Assembly: GCF_001038485.1 (NCBI RefSeq)
Contig: NZ_LDUE01000015.1
Span: 29,524-93,523 of the forward strand
Direction: 5' to 3'
Source of the DNA: Ornithinibacillus californiensis
GTDB taxonomy: Bacteria > Bacillota > Bacilli > Bacillales > Amphibacillaceae
DNA: 64,000 nt
Within the stretch, counting starts at the first letter, position 1. Every line of letters starts with the position of its first letter. Below are positions 11,284 through 21,240 of the stretch, in pieces. A program made the translations under genes and the position numbers. Below the pieces are notes generated by a model that was not told the DNA's origin, ran no database searches, and saw only the letters and a program-made list of their open reading frames with translations.

Positions 11284-11323
11284 GACTACAAATTGGAGTG
11301 ATTTCCGTTTGTAGTCTTTTTTT
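11284..11323 (+). terminator. Intrinsic terminator after the YozQ-like gene
   Basis: GACTACAAA and TTTGTAGTC form a perfect 9-bp stem followed by T7. Confidence 0.88.
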
Positions 11324-11401
11324 ATATCATTTAATTGACTGAATAGTTATGATACGATGGAAAAGTATAACGTATTCACTCGGGGAAAGTAGGGACTTTT
11401 C

Positions 11402-12031
11402 ATGAAAAAGTATAGCAAAAGGATAATAGCCGTCATACTAATTGTTTCGCTGATATGTAATATCTATTTGTTTGTTAAAGTAACGGATTATAAAGAAAGG
11501 CAGCAACAGGATTATGAATCAAGTGTTAATCATTTTTATGGTCACTTCTGGAAAATGCAGTATCGGTTAGATCATATTCTAGCGGAGAGGAATAAAGCAG
11601 AACCAGACTTAATTAGTATTTCAGCAAATGTATACAGTCTTAAACAGGAAATATGGCACGCGGATGAGAAACTCGCTTATATGGAGAAATACAGTCCATA
11701 TGGGGAAGATTACGAGTTGTACGCCATACCTAATGATTTATTTCTCATGTACTTCAGTTACCGTTTAACTCACGTAGAATCTGCACTTTCGGATAGAAAT
11801 GTAGAGGAATTGTTTCAGGCAACAGAGGAAATATATAATGAATATTCCATCGTACGGGACGTCCTTCCAAGCTTGGATACGGAATTCCTAGAGCTAACAG
11901 AAAAAGAACAAATGGCTAATTGGGTGGAGATTGTAAATCGGTTACCAGAGTCTGAGGAATTAGAGATGCTAAAGGATCTTACTAGTTTTGATCGGTTAGT
12001 GAAAGAAGCATTTGGAGAAGAATTGAATTAG
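11402..12031 (+). CDS. Membrane-anchored protein of unknown function
   Basis: 209 residues. One N-terminal membrane segment (RIIAVILIVSLICNIYLFVKV) is followed by a mainly helical, acidic domain, predicted outside the cell. Tryptophan- and tyrosine-rich helices such as FWKMQYRLDHILAERNK are visible, but I recognise no family. It stands alone between two terminators. Confidence 0.7.
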   Translation: MKKYSKRIIAVILIVSLICNIYLFVKVTDYKERQQQDYESSVNHFYGHFWKMQYRLDHILAERNKAEPDLISISANVYSLKQEIWHADEKLAYMEKYSPYGEDYELYAIPNDLFLMYFSYRLTHVESALSDRNVEELFQATEEIYNEYSIVRDVLPSLDTEFLELTEKEQMANWVEIVNRLPESEELEMLKDLTSFDRLVKEAFGEELN

Positions 12032-12043
12032 ATTACATAATAG

Positions 12044-12082
12044 AAAGGAACTTCAATCGTATGGGTTGAGGTTCTTTTCTTA
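12044..12082 (+). terminator. Intrinsic terminator after the membrane-anchored gene
   Basis: GAACTTCAA pairs with TTGAGGTTC and is followed by TTTTCTT. Confidence 0.65.
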
Positions 12083-12141
12083 TATTTAAAGTAATATGGA
12101 AACATAATTGTGCATAACTAATAAAGTTGGCATAGATAAAC

Positions 12142-12275
12142 TTATCCACATGTGAATAAGTTCAGAAAGTACAAAAATATATTTATTCTTGTGGATAAGT
12201 TTATTTTTGGTTTGATTTGTGTTAATCTATTAAGTTAGTGACGGTAAAATTTCCGTTGCTATAAAATGTGGATAA
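12142..12275. promoter_or_regulatory. DnaA-box cluster upstream of mnmE
   Basis: Three perfect boxes (12142-12150, 12190-12198, 12267-12275) and one single-mismatch box (12151-12159) occur in 134 bp, directly before mnmE and about 4 kb from oriC. The first two abut head to head. DnaA-box clusters outside oriC act in B. subtilis as DnaA-titration or regulatory sites; this role here is inferred. Confidence 0.75.
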
Positions 12276-12323
12276 AAATGTAGGTTTTTATATAGATTGA
12301 AAGTGAAAAGTGGAGGTGAAAAA

Positions 12324-13703
12324 ATGTTTGAGACAGACACAATTACGGCGATTTCTACGCCAATAGGTGAGGGTGCAATTTCGATTGTTCGTTTAAGTGG
12401 AAAAGATGCGATCGGAATAACTTCGAAGATATATAAAGGAAAAGAGTTAGAGAAGGTAGATTCCCATACGATTCATTATGGTAAAATTATTGATCCAGTA
12501 ACCAATGAGGTTGCGGAAGAAGTAATGGTAACGGTAATGCGTGGGCCAAAAACGTTTACCCGTGAAGATGTAGTAGAAATCAATTGTCACGGTGGATTAG
12601 TGTCGGTTAATCGTGTATTGGAAATCATATTGAGTCAGGGTGCAAGGTTAGCAGAGCCAGGTGAATTTACGAAGCGTGCATTTTTAAATGGGAGAATCGA
12701 TTTATCCCAAGCAGAAGCGGTAATGGATTTGATTCGTGCGAAGACAGATAAAGCAATGAATGTTGCTCTAAAGCAAATGGATGGTCGTTTGTCTGCTTTA
12801 ATTAAAAAGTACCGACAATCACTACTGGAAACTGTTGCACATGTTGAGGTAAATATCGATTACCCGGAATATGATGATGTAGAAGAAATGTCACAGGATA
12901 TGATGCGTCAAAAGACGAAGGAAGTTCATGCAGAGATTGAGGAGCTTCTTAGTGTGGCAAAACAAGGGAAGATACTACGCGAGGGAATTGCAACTGCCAT
13001 CATTGGTCGTCCAAACGTGGGTAAATCCTCCTTATTGAATGCGTTAGTGCAGGAAAATAAAGCTATTGTTACCGATATTCCAGGTACAACAAGAGATATT
13101 ATTGAGGAATATGTCAATGTTAGAGGTATTCCATTACGATTAGTGGACACAGCAGGAATTCGTGAAACAGAAGATATTGTAGAACGAATTGGTGTAGAGC
13201 GTTCTCGACAGGCGTTGAAAGAAGCGGATCTCATTCTGTTAGTATTGAATCATAATGAAGAGTTATCAGAAGAAGACTTACGACTTTTTGAAGCAGTAAA
13301 AGGTCTAGAATATATCGTTATTATTAATAAAACAGACTTAGAACAGAAGTTAGATATTGAGCAAGTGAAAGAATTAGTAGGGGATCGTACCATCGTTTCC
13401 ACTTCTTTATTAAAAGAAGAAGGAATCGATGAACTAGAGTCCGCCATCGCAAAATCCTTCTTTGCAGGAGATATCGACACAGGCGACCTAACCTACGTAT
13501 CCAACGTAAGACACATCCAACTACTAAAACAAGCCAAACAAGCACTAGAAGACGCCATGGAAGCCCTAGAACTAGGAATGCCCCTAGACATCGTCCAAAT
13601 CGACGTAACCAGAACATGGGAATTCCTAGGCGAAATCATCGGCGACACAGCAAGCGACAGCCTAATAGATCAACTGTTTTCACAGTTCTGTTTAGGGAAA
13701 TAA
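12324..13703 (+). CDS. mnmE: tRNA modification GTPase MnmE (TrmE)
   Basis: With MnmG this enzyme makes the cmnm5 modification on wobble uridine of certain tRNAs. It is 459 residues: an N-terminal tetrahydrofolate-binding domain, helical domain, a G domain with GRPNVGKSS at 228-236, [12 protein letters not shown] and NKTD, and the C-terminal CLGK whose cysteine is catalytic. The ATG at 12324 is preceded by GGAGGTG. The last 220 bp are almost free of T at third positions, next to repeat copy D. Confidence 0.97.
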   Translation: MFETDTITAISTPIGEGAISIVRLSGKDAIGITSKIYKGKELEKVDSHTIHYGKIIDPVTNEVAEEVMVTVMRGPKTFTREDVVEINCHGGLVSVNRVLEIILSQGARLAEPGEFTKRAFLNGRIDLSQAEAVMDLIRAKTDKAMNVALKQMDGRLSALIKKYRQSLLETVAHVEVNIDYPEYDDVEEMSQDMMRQKTKEVHAEIEELLSVAKQGKILREGIATAIIGRPNVGKSSLLNALVQENKAIVTDIPGTTRDIIEEYVNVRGIPLRLVDTAGIRETEDIVERIGVERSRQALKEADLILLVLNHNEELSEEDLRLFEAVKGLEYIVIINKTDLEQKLDIEQVKELVGDRTIVSTSLLKEEGIDELESAIAKSFFAGDIDTGDLTYVSNVRHIQLLKQAKQALEDAMEALELGMPLDIVQIDVTRTWEFLGEIIGDTASDSLIDQLFSQFCLGK

Positions 13704-13769
13704 TATTTTAAAATGATGTTTTAAGTATAGTTATACCATGTTATTATTAATTTTTGAAAGTTGCACTGA

Positions 13770-13885
13770 GCGGTTGGAATACACGGAGACTCCTACGGGA
13801 ATAGTGAGCAGGGTGAGACCCCGCAGGACGAAGTCCGAGGAGGCTCACCGTTCACCCCGTGGAAAGCGGAGTGTATTCCAACCGC
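13770..13885. repeat. Dispersed 116-bp structured repeat, copy D
   Basis: Perfect 15-bp terminal inverted repeats GCGGTTGGAATACAC and GTGTATTCCAACCGC, with arm bases that differ from copies A and C yet still pair. The internal arms are GGTGAG/CTCACC and the tip is GGAC-GAA-GTCC. It lies between mnmE and mnmG. Confidence 0.92.
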
Positions 13886-13948
13886 GGTTCCAGTCATTAA
13901 TTATACTTTTTATAGAATATAAATGAAAATAAGAAAGGAATGAACATT

Positions 13949-15835
13949 ATGGTATATGATGCAGGGCGTTTTGACACGATTGTTATCGGTGCAGGTCATG
14001 CCGGTGTAGAAGCAGGTCTTGCAGCAGCAAGAATGGGCGCAAAAACCCTAATGCTAACACTAAACCTAGACATGATCGCTTTCATGCCATGTAACCCATC
14101 AGTAGGTGGCCCAGCAAAAGGTATCGTCGTACGTGAAATTGATGCCTTAGGTGGCGAAATGGCAAAAACCATCGATAAAAGCTATATCCAAATGCGTATG
14201 CTAAACACAGGAAAAGGCCCTGCTGTTCAAGCATTACGTGCACAAGCGGATAAGCCGATTTATATAAAAGAAATGAAACAAACATTAGAAAATCAAGAAA
14301 ATCTTACAATTCGTCAAGGAATGGTCGATAAAATCTTTGTTGAAGATGGTATATGTAAGGGAGTAATTACTGAAACAGGAGCACTATACCAAGCAGAAAC
14401 AGTAATTATTACAACAGGAACATTCATGCGTGGTAAAGTTCTCATGGGAGACCTAGAATACGAAAGTGGTCCAAACAACCAACGTACTTCCGTTAAGCTT
14501 TCTGAGAACCTAGAAGAACTAGGAATTGAATTAACTCGTTTTAAAACTGGTACACCACCACGTGTAAACAGTCATACGATTGATTACTCAAAAACAGAAA
14601 TTCAACCTGGTGATGATAAGCCTCAAGGTTTTTCCTATGAGACAAAAGAATTCATTATGGACCAAATTCCATGTTGGTTAACATATACAAATGAATTCAC
14701 ACACCAAGTTATTAATGAAAACTTAGGACTTTCTGCGATGTATTCTGGTGCAAAACGTGGTACTGGCCCACGCTACTGTCCTTCAATAGAAGATAAAATT
14801 GTGCGTTTTAATGATAAACCACGTCATCAAATCTTCTTAGAGCCAGAGGGAAGAGATACAGAAGAAGTGTATGTACAAGGCTTGTCTACTTCCTTACCAG
14901 AGTCTGTTCAACATAAAATACTTCGTTCTATACCTGGCCTAGAAAAAGCAGAAATGATGCGTCCAGGTTATGCAATTGAATATGATGCAGTAGTGCCAAC
15001 ACAACTTTGGCCAACTTTAGAGCTAAAGAAAATTCCTGGATTATTTACGGCTGGTCAAATAAACGGTACTTCTGGTTATGAAGAAGCAGCTGCTCAAGGA
15101 ATCATGGCTGGTATTAATGCGGCAGCAAAAGTTCTCGGAAAAGAACCAGTTATTTTAGACCGTTCTCAAGCTTATATTGGTGTATTAATCGATGACCTTG
15201 TAACAAAGGGAACAAAAGAACCATACCGTCTATTAACATCACGTGCGGAATATCGTCTATTATTACGTCACGATAATGCCGATCTTCGTTTAACGGATAT
15301 CGGTCATGAATTAGGGCTGATTTCTGAAGAACGTTATGAACAGTTTGAAAAGAAAAAGCAACTAGTTGAGGAAGAAAAGGCTAGACTACGTAAAGTTACC
15401 ATTAAGCCTACTCCTGAAGTGCAAGCAATGCTTGAAAGTGCAAATGCTACGGCATTACGAGAGCCAATGAAAGCTTATGATTTACTCAAGCGTCCCGAGT
15501 TAAATTACGATAAGATTGACTCAGTCATCGAATCGAATGAAGGACTATCAGCTGATGTAAAAGAACAAGTTGAAATACAAATTAAGTACGAGGGGTATAT
15601 TAAAAAGGCGAATGAACAAGTGGAACGTATGAAGAAGATGGAAGACAAGAAGATTCCAGAAGATCTTGATTACGATGCAATAAGTGGCCTTGCAACAGAA
15701 GCAAGACAAAAGCTACAATTAGTTCGTCCTTTGTCCGTTGGGCAAGCATCACGTATTTCTGGTGTAAACCCAGCAGATATATCGATTCTACTGATTTATA
15801 TTGAACAAGGAAGAATTGCAAAGGTAGCGAATTAA
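13949..15835 (+). CDS. mnmG: tRNA uridine-5-carboxymethylaminomethyl modification enzyme MnmG (GidA)
   Basis: FAD-dependent partner of MnmE. 628 residues from [19 protein letters not shown], the same length as B. subtilis, with the dinucleotide-binding GAGHAG, the [13 protein letters not shown] signature, KTGTPPRV, and the C-terminal region [14 protein letters not shown] chose ATG 13949, nine bases after AAAGGA; the upstream ATG at 13940 abuts the ribosome site. Codons near 14,020-14,200 are C- and A-rich like the neighbouring mnmE end. Confidence 0.96.
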   Translation: MVYDAGRFDTIVIGAGHAGVEAGLAAARMGAKTLMLTLNLDMIAFMPCNPSVGGPAKGIVVREIDALGGEMAKTIDKSYIQMRMLNTGKGPAVQALRAQADKPIYIKEMKQTLENQENLTIRQGMVDKIFVEDGICKGVITETGALYQAETVIITTGTFMRGKVLMGDLEYESGPNNQRTSVKLSENLEELGIELTRFKTGTPPRVNSHTIDYSKTEIQPGDDKPQGFSYETKEFIMDQIPCWLTYTNEFTHQVINENLGLSAMYSGAKRGTGPRYCPSIEDKIVRFNDKPRHQIFLEPEGRDTEEVYVQGLSTSLPESVQHKILRSIPGLEKAEMMRPGYAIEYDAVVPTQLWPTLELKKIPGLFTAGQINGTSGYEEAAAQGIMAGINAAAKVLGKEPVILDRSQAYIGVLIDDLVTKGTKEPYRLLTSRAEYRLLLRHDNADLRLTDIGHELGLISEERYEQFEKKKQLVEEEKARLRKVTIKPTPEVQAMLESANATALREPMKAYDLLKRPELNYDKIDSVIESNEGLSADVKEQVEIQIKYEGYIKKANEQVERMKKMEDKKIPEDLDYDAISGLATEARQKLQLVRPLSVGQASRISGVNPADISILLIYIEQGRIAKVAN

Positions 15836-15842
15836 TACCTTT

Positions 15843-15876
15843 TAGGGGTCAGATCTAATAGGGGGTCTGACCCCTA
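15843..15876. repeat. Short inverted repeat TAGGGGTCAGA...TCTGACCCCTA
   Basis: A perfect 11-bp stem over a 12-base loop in the 75-bp gap between mnmG and rsmG. There is no T-run. GGGGTCAGA palindromes of this type occur as dispersed REP-like elements in many bacteria. Confidence 0.6.
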
Positions 15877-15910
15877 TCTATACATAAAGCTAAAAAGGAG
15901 TTATTTATCT

Positions 15911-16627
15911 ATGAATCCAACTCAATTTGCAGCTGAATTAGAAAAGAAGGGCATCTTACTAACGGACAGGCAGTTAGAACAATTTAGCATCTATTTCGAA
16001 ACACTAGTGGAATGGAATGAAAAAATAAATCTAACTGCGCTAACTGCGGAAGAAGATGTCTATTTAAAGCATTTTTATGATTCGATTTCAGCGGCTTTGT
16101 ACCATGATTTTACGAAGAAGCAGCATATTTGTGATGTAGGTGCTGGTGCAGGCTTTCCTAGTCTTCCATTAAAAATATGTTTCCCGCATCTAAAGGTAAC
16201 GATCGTAGACTCATTACAAAAGCGTATTGGTTTTCTAAATCACCTTGCGACCGAGCTAGAATTGACCGATGTTGCATTTTATCATGACCGAGCAGAAACA
16301 TTCGGTAAAAATAGCAAATTCCGCGAGTCATTTGATACAGTAATGGCGAGAGCAGTAGCCAGAATGTCAGTACTAAGTGAACTATGCCTTCCACTTGCGA
16401 AGAAAAACGGTGTGTTTATTGCGATGAAGGGTGCTCAGGCAAAGGATGAACTACAAACTGGAAAAACTGCGGTTCAAGTGTTAGGGGGAGAAATAGACTC
16501 TACCCATACATTTACATTACCAGAAGAAAATAGTGAGCGTTCTATTGTAGTCATTACGAAAAAGAGGCAAACACCAAAGAAATACCCTCGCAAGCCAGGT
16601 ACACCTAACAAAGAACCAATTGAATAA
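15911..16627 (+). CDS. rsmG: 16S rRNA (guanine-N7) methyltransferase RsmG (GidB)
   Basis: Methylates G527 (E. coli numbering) of 16S rRNA; loss often gives low-level streptomycin resistance. 238 residues with the SAM-binding motif [15 protein letters not shown] near residue 77 and VMARAVARM near 148. The ATG follows AAGGAG. It ends the mnmE-mnmG-rsmG block and is followed by a terminator. Confidence 0.96.
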   Translation: MNPTQFAAELEKKGILLTDRQLEQFSIYFETLVEWNEKINLTALTAEEDVYLKHFYDSISAALYHDFTKKQHICDVGAGAGFPSLPLKICFPHLKVTIVDSLQKRIGFLNHLATELELTDVAFYHDRAETFGKNSKFRESFDTVMARAVARMSVLSELCLPLAKKNGVFIAMKGAQAKDELQTGKTAVQVLGGEIDSTHTFTLPEENSERSIVVITKKRQTPKKYPRKPGTPNKEPIE

Positions 16628-16639
16628 AACCGCGAATGA

Positions 16640-16671
16640 ACAGGGAAAAATAGTACTTTTCCTGTTTTTTT
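16640..16671 (+). terminator. Intrinsic terminator after rsmG
   Basis: ACAGGGAAAA can pair with TTTTCCTGT, with a bulge, followed by T7. Confidence 0.8.
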
Positions 16672-16725
16672 GTCGAATGAGAAAATAGCACATGTCCAAG
16701 CTCTCCATGATGTGATAAAATAGGC

Positions 16726-16754
16726 TTAACGCTATTTCTATGGTAAAATATAAT
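16726..16754 (+). promoter_or_regulatory. Likely promoter of noc
   Basis: TTAACG, a 17-bp spacer and TATAAT. It lies between the rsmG terminator and the parS site. Confidence 0.55.
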
Positions 16755-16802
16755 AGATTTCGTTTAGTTGATATGGGTATCTATTTACATATCTAGCAAA
16801 AA

Positions 16803-16818
16803 TGTTTCACGTGAAACA
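16803..16818. promoter_or_regulatory. parS site 1 (perfect)
   Basis: TGTTTCACGTGAAACA, the exact consensus bound by ParB/Spo0J, 80 bp upstream of noc. Confidence 0.95.
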
Positions 16819-16897
16819 TTTTATAATAGAGAGAAATTCAGAATGATAGAGATACAAATCTATTAGTCTATCTTACTAAGATAAAAGGTGGTGTCTG

Positions 16898-17758
16898 ATG
16901 GTGGTAAGTCCATTTAACCGTATTTTTGGTATTGGCGAAAAAGACAATGAAGTAGTTGAGGAAGAGGCCTATCATCCAGATGAAGTTATACAGCTTCCAG
17001 TCATACAAATTCAGCCAAATAGGTATCAACCAAGATCTGTTTTTAATGAGGAAAAGATAGAAGAACTTGCGAAAACAATAAATACACATGGTATTATCCA
17101 ACCAATCGTTGTCCGTAAGATTGAGGAAAACAGCTATGAGATAATTGCAGGGGAACGTAGATGGCGAGCTGTTCAATTACTAGGTTGGGATAATGTATCT
17201 GCAATCATTCGTGATATGAATGATACACAAACAGCTTCTGTAGCGTTAATTGAGAACTTACAACGTGAAGAACTGACTGTGATTGAGGAAGCGATGGCAT
17301 ATGCTAGACTTCTTGAATTACAAGGTTTGACACAGGAAGCACTGGCACAACGCCTTGGTAAAAATCAATCAACCATTGCGAATAAGCTTCGTCTATTAAA
17401 ATTACCAGAACCAGTGCAAGAAGCGCTTTTACAGAAACAGATTACCGAAAGACATGCTAGAGCGTTAATTAAATTAAAAGATGAAGCGATTCAACTGAAG
17501 CTTCTACAAGAGATTTTGGAACATGATCTAAACGTAAAACAAACGGAAGAGCGAATCGATAATATAAATGAAACAAAAGAGAAGCCGAAAAAGAAGAAAC
17601 CGAAGCTAAAAGGTGTTAACAAGGACATCCGTATAGCGATGAATACGATTAGACAGTCGTTGAGCATGGTTTCTGATACTGGTATTGATATCGAATCGGA
17701 TGAGCAGGACTTAGATGATTACTATCAAATTACAATAAAAATACCGAAGAAAAAATAA
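16898..17758 (+). CDS. noc: Nucleoid occlusion protein Noc
   Basis: ParB-like CTPase that binds Noc sites and blocks division over the nucleoid. 286 residues. The N-terminal amphipathic membrane-targeting helix [11 protein letters not shown] matches the known Noc layout. Next come the ParB/Srx box GERRWRAV near 88, [11 protein letters not shown] near 113, and the DNA-binding helix-turn-helix [19 protein letters not shown]. Its C terminus IRQSLSMV...[12 protein letters not shown] is Noc rather than Spo0J. A Noc-site consensus occurs at 51,689. Confidence 0.95.
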   Translation: MVVSPFNRIFGIGEKDNEVVEEEAYHPDEVIQLPVIQIQPNRYQPRSVFNEEKIEELAKTINTHGIIQPIVVRKIEENSYEIIAGERRWRAVQLLGWDNVSAIIRDMNDTQTASVALIENLQREELTVIEEAMAYARLLELQGLTQEALAQRLGKNQSTIANKLRLLKLPEPVQEALLQKQITERHARALIKLKDEAIQLKLLQEILEHDLNVKQTEERIDNINETKEKPKKKKPKLKGVNKDIRIAMNTIRQSLSMVSDTGIDIESDEQDLDDYYQITIKIPKKK

Positions 17759-17764
17759 TTACAG

Positions 17765-17792
17765 CCCCCATCTTTAGAGATGGGGATTTTTA
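17765..17792 (+). terminator. Intrinsic terminator after noc
   Basis: CCCCATCT and AGATGGGG form a perfect 8-bp stem with a four-base loop, then ATTTTT. Confidence 0.82.
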
Positions 17793-17937
17793 TGTGCTAT
17801 ATTCCACTCAATTTATGTCAATTTACTAGTAAAATAGTACAATATATTTCATTTCGATAAAAAATAGTAAATTTAATAGTTATTCCATCTGAAAAAGTGA
17901 TAAAATAAATAGTATATTGTTTTAGGTAGGTGAAAAT

Positions 17938-18711
17938 ATGGGGAAGATTATGTCCATCGCTAACCAGAAGGGTGGCGTAGGGAAAACAACTTCATCAGTT
18001 AATCTAAGTGCCTGCTTAGCATACTTAGGGAACAAAGTGTTGTTAGTAGACATAGATCCACAAGGAAACGCGACTAGCGGCGTTGGAATAAATAAAGCAG
18101 ATATGGATAAATGTATTTATAATGTACTAGTGGAAGATCTTCCAGCTCGTGAGGTTTGTGTACCCACAACTGTAGAAAATCTTGATATTATACCTGCAAC
18201 GATTCAACTAGCAGGTGCAGAAATAGAACTAGTACCAACAATCTCTCGTGAAATTCGATTAAAAAAAGCATTAGATGAAGTACGTGATAACTATGATTAT
18301 ATTATTATAGATTGTCCTCCTTCACTTGGGCTTCTAACATTAAACGCATTGACCTCTTCCGATACAGTGTTGATTCCTGTTCAATGTGAATACTATGCGT
18401 TAGAGGGATTAAGCCAACTATTAAATACGATTCGTTTAGTGCAAAAGCACTTAAACAAAGAGTTAATGATAGAGGGTGTACTCCTTACAATGCTTGACGC
18501 AAGAACAAATCTAGGTCTTCAAGTGATAGAAGAAGTGAAAAAATACTTCCAAGATAAAGTCTATAATTCTATTATTCCAAGAAATGTACGATTAGGTGAA
18601 GCACCGAGTCATGGACAACCGATTATTACGTATGATCCAAAATCTAAAGGTGCAGAAGTATATCTTGAATTGGCGAAGGAAGTGATGGCTAATGGCACGA
18701 GGGTTGGGTAG
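17938..18711 (+). CDS. parA: Chromosome-partitioning ATPase ParA (Soj)
   Basis: ParA-family ATPase that works with ParB in origin segregation and regulates DnaA. 257 residues with the deviant Walker A KGGVGKTT at residues 11-18, VDIDPQGN near 39, and DCPPSLG near 124. The start follows AGGTAGGTG. The gene overlaps parB by 20 bp. Confidence 0.97.
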   Translation: MGKIMSIANQKGGVGKTTSSVNLSACLAYLGNKVLLVDIDPQGNATSGVGINKADMDKCIYNVLVEDLPAREVCVPTTVENLDIIPATIQLAGAEIELVPTISREIRLKKALDEVRDNYDYIIIDCPPSLGLLTLNALTSSDTVLIPVQCEYYALEGLSQLLNTIRLVQKHLNKELMIEGVLLTMLDARTNLGLQVIEEVKKYFQDKVYNSIIPRNVRLGEAPSHGQPIITYDPKSKGAEVYLELAKEVMANGTRVG

Positions 18712-19528
18712 AGGACTAGATGCATTTTTCCCTGAAATTAAGGAAAAAGATGATGATGTTGTTCAACAATTGCCGATTAAGGATTGCAGGCCGAATCCTT
18801 ATCAGCCAAGAAAGACGTTTCATACGGATGCTATCGAAGAGCTAAAAGAGTCTATTTTAGAATTCGGTATTATTCAGCCACTAATTGTCCGTAAGAGTAT
18901 TAAAGGTTTTGAGATTGTTGTAGGTGAAAGACGTTTTCGAGCTGCGAAAGAGGCTGGACTAACAGAAGTACCTGCGATAGTTAAGGACCTGACGGATGAG
19001 AAGATGATGGAATTAGCTCTGCTTGAAAACCTTCAACGTGAGGATTTATCTCCGATTGAAGAGGGGCAAGCTTATGCTAACCTGATGAAAGAATTAAACA
19101 TTACGCAAGAGGAATTATCTAAACGTCTTGGGAAAAGCCGCTCACATATTGCGAATATGGTAAGATTGCTAGGACTCCCAGATCAAGTCATTGCTTATAT
19201 TAATAATGGTGAGTTATCAATGGGTCATGGACGAGCACTACTCGGTTTAAAAGATAAAGATAATTTACTTCCTTTAGTGAATAAGATCCGCAATGAAAAG
19301 CTTAACGTAAGACAAGTTGAAAAGATAATTATTGCTTTGAACGAAAGACCTGTTAAGAAAAAGGCAAAACCGAAAAAGGATATTTTCCTACAAGAGCGCG
19401 AATCTGTATTGCGAGATAGGTTAGGAACTGCAGTTACTATCCAACGAGGCAAACGAAAAGGGAAAATTGAAATTGAATTTTATACAGATGATGACCTGGA
19501 ACGAATTATTGAAGTATTAGAAGGTTAA
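18692..19528 (+). CDS. parB: Chromosome-partitioning protein ParB (Spo0J)
   Basis: CTP-dependent DNA clamp loaded at parS, which recruits condensin and counteracts Soj. 278 residues starting MARGLGRGLDAFFPE, the usual Soj-interacting N terminus. It has GERRFRAAKEAGL near 75, ALLENLQREDLSPIEE near 110, and the helix-turn-helix LSKRLGKSRSHIANMVRLLGL. It starts inside parA without a strong ribosome site, so it is probably translationally coupled. Confidence 0.97.
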   Translation: MARGLGRGLDAFFPEIKEKDDDVVQQLPIKDCRPNPYQPRKTFHTDAIEELKESILEFGIIQPLIVRKSIKGFEIVVGERRFRAAKEAGLTEVPAIVKDLTDEKMMELALLENLQREDLSPIEEGQAYANLMKELNITQEELSKRLGKSRSHIANMVRLLGLPDQVIAYINNGELSMGHGRALLGLKDKDNLLPLVNKIRNEKLNVRQVEKIIIALNERPVKKKAKPKKDIFLQERESVLRDRLGTAVTIQRGKRKGKIEIEFYTDDDLERIIEVLEG

Positions 19529-19544
19529 TAATCTGAAATGGAAG

Positions 19545-19580
19545 GACTGTGAGGCGAATAACTTACAGTCTTTTTTATTT
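19545..19580 (+). terminator. Intrinsic terminator after parB
   Basis: GACTGTGAG pairs with CTTACAGTC, with one G-T pair, and T6 follows. Confidence 0.78.
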
Positions 19581-19638
19581 TTTAAAACACATATAGACAA
19601 AGGTGTTCCATACATAGTATCATTAGTTCACATGAAAT

Positions 19639-19654
19639 TGTTTCACGTGAAACA
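19639..19654. promoter_or_regulatory. parS site 2 (perfect)
   Basis: TGTTTCACGTGAAACA between parB and the DUF554 gene, 2.8 kb from site 1. The two sites bracket noc-parA-parB. Confidence 0.95.
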
Positions 19655-19711
19655 TTTACGAGAAAAAGAACAGTTTAGTAGAGTATACAGCAGGAGAGAG
19701 GGTATCGAGAT

Positions 19712-20416
19712 ATGGCTTTATATGGAACGTTAGTTAATGGTGGACTAATTATTATTGGTAGTTTGCTTGGGTTGTTATTTACTAGAATACCAGAGCGCTA
19801 CAAGGAAACAGTAATGCATGGAATTGGACTAGCTGTCGTGCTAATTGGATTGCAAATGGCGTTTACAACAGAAGTCATTATTGTTGTGTTATTAAGTCTC
19901 TTATCTGGTGCTATCATAGGGGAGTTACTTAATGTAGAGCACAAGTTGAATCAGTTCGGTGATTGGATCGGAAGTAAGTTTAAAACGAAGAAAAACAATA
20001 GCTCCGTATCACAAGGTTTTGTCACAGCATCACTAATTTTCGTAGTCGGAGCAATGGCAATTATCGGTGCGCTAGACAGTGGCATACGAGGTGACCATGA
20101 AATATTAATTACCAAGGGGATACTGGATGGCTTTGTGGCTCTTGTTTTAACAACAACGCTCGGATTTGGTGTTGCTTTATCAGTAATCCCTGTGATGTTA
20201 TATCAAGGCTCAATTGCGCTATTGGCAACTCAGATTGAACGTTGGATTCCAGACTATTTCCTAAACGGTTTAATTGTAGAATTAACGGCAGTAGGTGGCT
20301 TACTTATTGTTGCTATCGGGCTGAATATGTTAAAAATTGTCCAAATTAGAATTGGAAACCTATTACCATCAATCGTAACGGTGGGGATAGTCTATTATAT
20401 CTATCAATTATTTTAG
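19712..20416 (+). CDS. DUF554 membrane protein
   Basis: 234 residues with about six membrane segments and glycine-rich helices (LVNGGLIIIGSLLGLLF at the start, FVVGAMAIIGALDSGIRGD near 110). This matches the DUF554 (YqgA/YdfK-like) family, whose role is unsettled. It sits next to parB in many Bacillaceae. A bidirectional terminator separates it from yyaC. Confidence 0.85.
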   Translation: MALYGTLVNGGLIIIGSLLGLLFTRIPERYKETVMHGIGLAVVLIGLQMAFTTEVIIVVLLSLLSGAIIGELLNVEHKLNQFGDWIGSKFKTKKNNSSVSQGFVTASLIFVVGAMAIIGALDSGIRGDHEILITKGILDGFVALVLTTTLGFGVALSVIPVMLYQGSIALLATQIERWIPDYFLNGLIVELTAVGGLLIVAIGLNMLKIVQIRIGNLLPSIVTVGIVYYIYQLF

Positions 20417-20457
20417 AAAAAAGAGAGGATCCGTGAAGATTGGACTCCTCTCTTTTT
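20417..20457. terminator. Bidirectional terminator between the DUF554 gene and yyaC
   Basis: AAAAAGAGAGGA pairs with TCCTCTCTTTTT, giving T-runs in both directions for the converging genes. Confidence 0.85.
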
Positions 20458-21073
20458 ATATGGGCTCTTTTTTGATAGATGGCATGAGTACTGCCGGCGT
20501 GACATAGCTCGATGTAAGTTTCTGATCAATAGCGTCTACAACATTGGCGATTTTCTTTGCCATTTCTACCACAATCGAAAGCCTAGTATTTTGCAAGACA
20601 GAATACTCCATAAATCCACTTATATTTACAACCCCAGTAATATGAACATCACCGACCGGAGGAAGGGGTTTGTTTAATGCTGCCCCAGGTTGAAGTGCTC
20701 CTTCACAAGCAATCACTTGCCCAACGGAACTAGTTTTACCCAAGCAAGCATCAACAGCAATGATAAACGCATTCTTATGCTGTTTGTTTATTAACTTTAT
20801 ATAATCCTCTAAATTTGTCGCATGTACAGGGTCATGGAGCGTACCGTATACCGTCATATGTCTTAGTTTCTTATCCATTAAGTAGGTACCTGTTAATGGC
20901 CCTAAGGAGTCCCCAGTTGAACGATCTGTTCCGACACAAACAACAACATATTCTTTTGGTATAGATGGTAACCAGGACGAAATGTGTTCACTCATGGATG
21001 GAATTAAATCTTTATCGGTATGTAACATTCTAATCGTTTCGTTTTTTTGCGATAAACGACTCTTTAGATTCAT
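20456..21073 (-). CDS. yyaC: Spore protease-like protein YyaC
   Basis: 205 residues, related to the germination protease (GPR) fold. Conserved parts are CVGTDRSTGDSLGPLTG near residues 46-62, LHDPVHATNLEDY, VDACLG near 106, and the C-terminal region GVVNISGFMEYSVLQNTRLS. In B. subtilis the yyaC gene is transcribed in the forespore, and it sits beside the par locus here as well. The ATG follows GGAGGAGAACCT. Confidence 0.9.
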   Translation of the reverse strand: MNLKSRLSQKNETIRMLHTDKDLIPSMSEHISSWLPSIPKEYVVVCVGTDRSTGDSLGPLTGTYLMDKKLRHMTVYGTLHDPVHATNLEDYIKLINKQHKNAFIIAVDACLGKTSSVGQVIACEGALQPGAALNKPLPPVGDVHITGVVNISGFMEYSVLQNTRLSIVVEMAKKIANVVDAIDQKLTSSYVTPAVLMPSIKKEPI

Positions 21074-21240
21074 AGGTTCTCCTCCGCTAACATATTGTTA
21101 TTAGTATACGGATTCGATTTTGATTTTATACATAAGGAAGTTAGTAATTTTATGCGGTTAAAATGCAGTTCAGTCAGCTAAAGAATCTAAATTAGATAAG
21201 TATACTTCTAATACCTAGATACATAATTGGAGGAGAAGCA

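Noticed and set aside
15843..15876. Terminator between mnmG and rsmG
   Set aside because: The stem is strong but no T-run follows on either strand; listed as an inverted repeat instead.
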